Below are positions 62,467 through 64,000 of a stretch of DNA of 64,000 bases, piece by piece. The stretch lies in the NCBI GenBank assembly GCA_031270865.1, contig JAISWI010000072.1, forward strand, positions 1 through 64,000, in the 5' to 3' direction. How positions within the stretch are numbered: the stretch's first letter is position 1; every line of letters starts with the position of its first letter. Both the position numbers and the translations under genes were made by a program. The notes under the pieces are model-generated. The model saw only the letters and a program-made list of their open reading frames with translations, was not told the DNA's origin and did not search any database. Origin of the DNA: Oscillospiraceae bacterium (lineage in GTDB: Bacteria; Bacillota; Clostridia; Christensenellales; Aristaeellaceae).

Positions 62467-64000
62467 TCCGTACGGGCGGACCGCGCTTCCCCCGGCGATT
62501 CCCCATAGACACGCTTGAACGCCCGCCTGTACGACTGGTCGGATGTGTATCCTACCCGCGCGGCGATCTCCGACACCGACGCGGACGACTCGCGAAGCAT
62601 CACCAACGATTGCTCCAGCCTCGCCTGTTCCAGCGCGGCGGCGAAGCTCAGGCCGTCGCCGCCATCGACGCGGGTATGCCACGCGCAAACCTTGTTCAAC
62701 TGGTACCGGCTCAGCTTGAACCTCTCGCACACCATGGCCGCGTTGAGCTGCGGGTCGCCTAAGTTTTCATCTATATAAGCGAATACCTTCTTCCCCTGTT
62801 CTTCCAGCCTGCCCGCCGCCGCGCCCGCGCTCACGCGATCGCGCAGCGATCCGGCCAATTCATACACGGCTTCCTCGAACGCCTTGCCCGTCAGGGGCTG
62901 TATATAGTCAACAAGGTTACGTTTGGTCTGCGCGTCCATGCCAAGGCGCTCGATCACGCTTAACAGCGCCTCTACCAGATGACGCCTCGCGGAGTCGTCC
63001 AGATCCCACTTAGCCGCGCCAGGCTCCGCTTCGCCGGCCGCCGGCCTGAACACCTCGCTTAACAACGCCCGCGCCGCCTGTTCGCGGCCAAAGCAGATCA
63101 GGTTGGCCAGCGCCTGCCCGATAAAGCTATACGCCTCCGACGCCCGTGACGCGTCGATCTGGCTGCTCATCCGACGGTTGTCGGTGATCAACCGCTCGAC
63201 CTCAAGCGCTATGACCTCGAACACGTTCCCGCGCGGGAAACGCGCCGCGGAGTCCGTGCCGACCAGACTTCGAGCCAGCCTCGCCAGCGGACGTGCGCTG
63301 CGGCTGGCATTCGCCCAGACCATAACCAACCCGGCGATGAATACGATCACCGATAGGATTATAGTATAGCTTCGCGCGGCGTACAGCCTGGCAAGCGCGG
63401 CCCGCTCATCCATCCGCGCGGTATACAGCCAGCCGGTCAGCCGCGAGCGGGCCGACGCGGTGATGTCGCCGCGCGTTACCGGGATTGGGCTGGCGGTAAG
63501 CGTCCATGCCCCGCTGTCCTGGCTGTCTATGCCGACGACATGCCCGCCCGCGCCGTCCGTTACGCTTACGCGGATACGCGGTTCCGCGCCGCTCTGTTCG
63601 CGCGTGGTCTCTATCTCGGTCAGCGCCATTGTGAACAGCTGGGGCTTTATCACCGCGACGAGGGCGCCGGACACGCCGCTCATCAGTGACGCGCCCATTA
63701 CCGGCAGCGGCTGGATCATCAGCATCCGCTGTTCAGCGTCGGCGTAAACGAGCATTGGCGACAACCAGAAGTCTTGCGTCGTATTCATCCGGGACTGAAG
63801 CTCATCCAGCGTTATGCCTGAGCCGCTCCAATACGCGTCGTAATACTGGGAAAGGCTGGTCCAGCCCGAGCGCGACACCACGCGATCCAGCTTCTTGGAG
63901 AATATGCACAATCTATCAACAGAGGGGAACCGCGCCTCGAACTCCCGGATACCGGCCTTAACCGCTATGCCGCGCCTCACTGCGGACAGCTGGTTCGCGC
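62463..64000 (-). CDS. Membrane-bound AraC-type transcriptional regulator (5' end outside the window)
   Basis: At least 512 residues; the frame is open to the right edge, so the true start and probably a first membrane helix are missing. An extracytoplasmic sensor region of about 230 residues is followed by a helix (IILSVIVFIAGLVMVWANAS), a HAMP-like stretch, a linker and a C-terminal AraC domain with two helix-turn-helix motifs (CERFKLSRYQLNKVCAW and the VSEIAARVGYTSDQSYRRAF region). Such one-component regulators sense a ligand outside and control adjacent sugar importers. Its stop at 62463 lies 180 bases before the LplB-type permease start. Confidence 0.9.
   Translation of the reverse strand, partial: ANQLSAVRRGIAVKAGIREFEARFPSVDRLCIFSKKLDRVVSRSGWTSLSQYYDAYWSGSGITLDELQSRMNTTQDFWLSPMLVYADAEQRMLMIQPLPVMGASLMSGVSGALVAVIKPQLFTMALTEIETTREQSGAEPRIRVSVTDGAGGHVVGIDSQDSGAWTLTASPIPVTRGDITASARSRLTGWLYTARMDERAALARLYAARSYTIILSVIVFIAGLVMVWANASRSARPLARLARSLVGTDSAARFPRGNVFEVIALEVERLITDNRRMSSQIDASRASEAYSFIGQALANLICFGREQAARALLSEVFRPAAGEAEPGAAKWDLDDSARRHLVEALLSVIERLGMDAQTKRNLVDYIQPLTGKAFEEAVYELAGSLRDRVSAGAAAGRLEEQGKKVFAYIDENLGDPQLNAAMVCERFKLSRYQLNKVCAWHTRVDGGDGLSFAAALEQARLEQSLVMLRESSASVSEIAARVGYTSDQSYRRAFKRVYGESPGEARSARTD

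Overview
The window looks like a GC-rich chromosomal segment from a plant-fibre-degrading member of the Firmicutes (class Clostridia). The family evidence for this is: LplA/LplB/LplC-type sugar importers, a YesM/YesN-type kinase and AraC-type response regulator, a GntR/LacI-type (AraR-like) regulator, a ROK/XylR-type regulator, a DUF6171-like cysteine-rich small protein and a PHP-containing DnaE. None of the six extracellular solute-binding proteins has a lipobox cysteine. That is odd for an ordinary monoderm Firmicute and is compatible with gut or rumen lineages such as Christensenellales relatives; this placement is inference. No rRNA, tRNA, CRISPR array, integrase or transposase gene was found.

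Layout. 1-4.2 kb: end of an unknown gene, a sugar isomerase-like TIM barrel, and a minus-strand operon of a CE15-like esterase, a GH51 arabinofuranosidase and a DUF6171-like protein. 4.2-7.1 kb: a three-gene minus-strand ABC-2 exporter preceded by a leader with a 13-residue peptide and an intrinsic terminator, i.e. an attenuator. 7.0-15.7 kb: a duplicated bidirectional promoter region, a ROK regulator, a GH2 beta-mannosidase-like enzyme, an LplABC-type importer and an alpha/alpha-toroid protein. 15.8-24.7 kb: a permease gene fragment, a small membrane protein with a possibly leaderless mRNA, and a complete oligopeptide importer whose binding-protein gene is frameshifted at a run of nine G. 24.7-32.5 kb: an MBL hydrolase, a palindromic repeat block, dnaE, galE, a DUF3810-like peptidase and a second TIM-barrel isomerase.

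32.7-44.1 kb: a domain-permuted secreted GH3, with a XylFGH-type sugar importer upstream of it on the minus strand. A kinase / binding protein / response regulator operon diverges from it; the two sets probably form one sensing and uptake unit. 44.2-47.0 kb: an AraR-like regulator and an orphan permease whose N-terminus is a piece of DNA polymerase I, next to decayed sequence.

47.0-64.0 kb is the most interesting part. Two complete LplABC-type importers lie in convergent operons that end in two paralogous ~650-residue proteins of unrecognised family, four bases apart. The plus-strand operon also carries an RraA-like protein, an aldo/keto reductase and a Gfo/Idh/MocA-type oxidoreductase, and an HpcH/HpaI aldolase lies just upstream. 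An AraC-type membrane regulator flanks the minus-strand operon. I read this as an uncharacterised uptake-and-catabolism locus for a sugar, sugar acid or oligosaccharide.

A pattern crosses the window: each of the five transport-type binding-protein genes is followed by a strong perfect stem-loop before the next gene, while the sixth, inside the two-component operon, overlaps its neighbour and has none.
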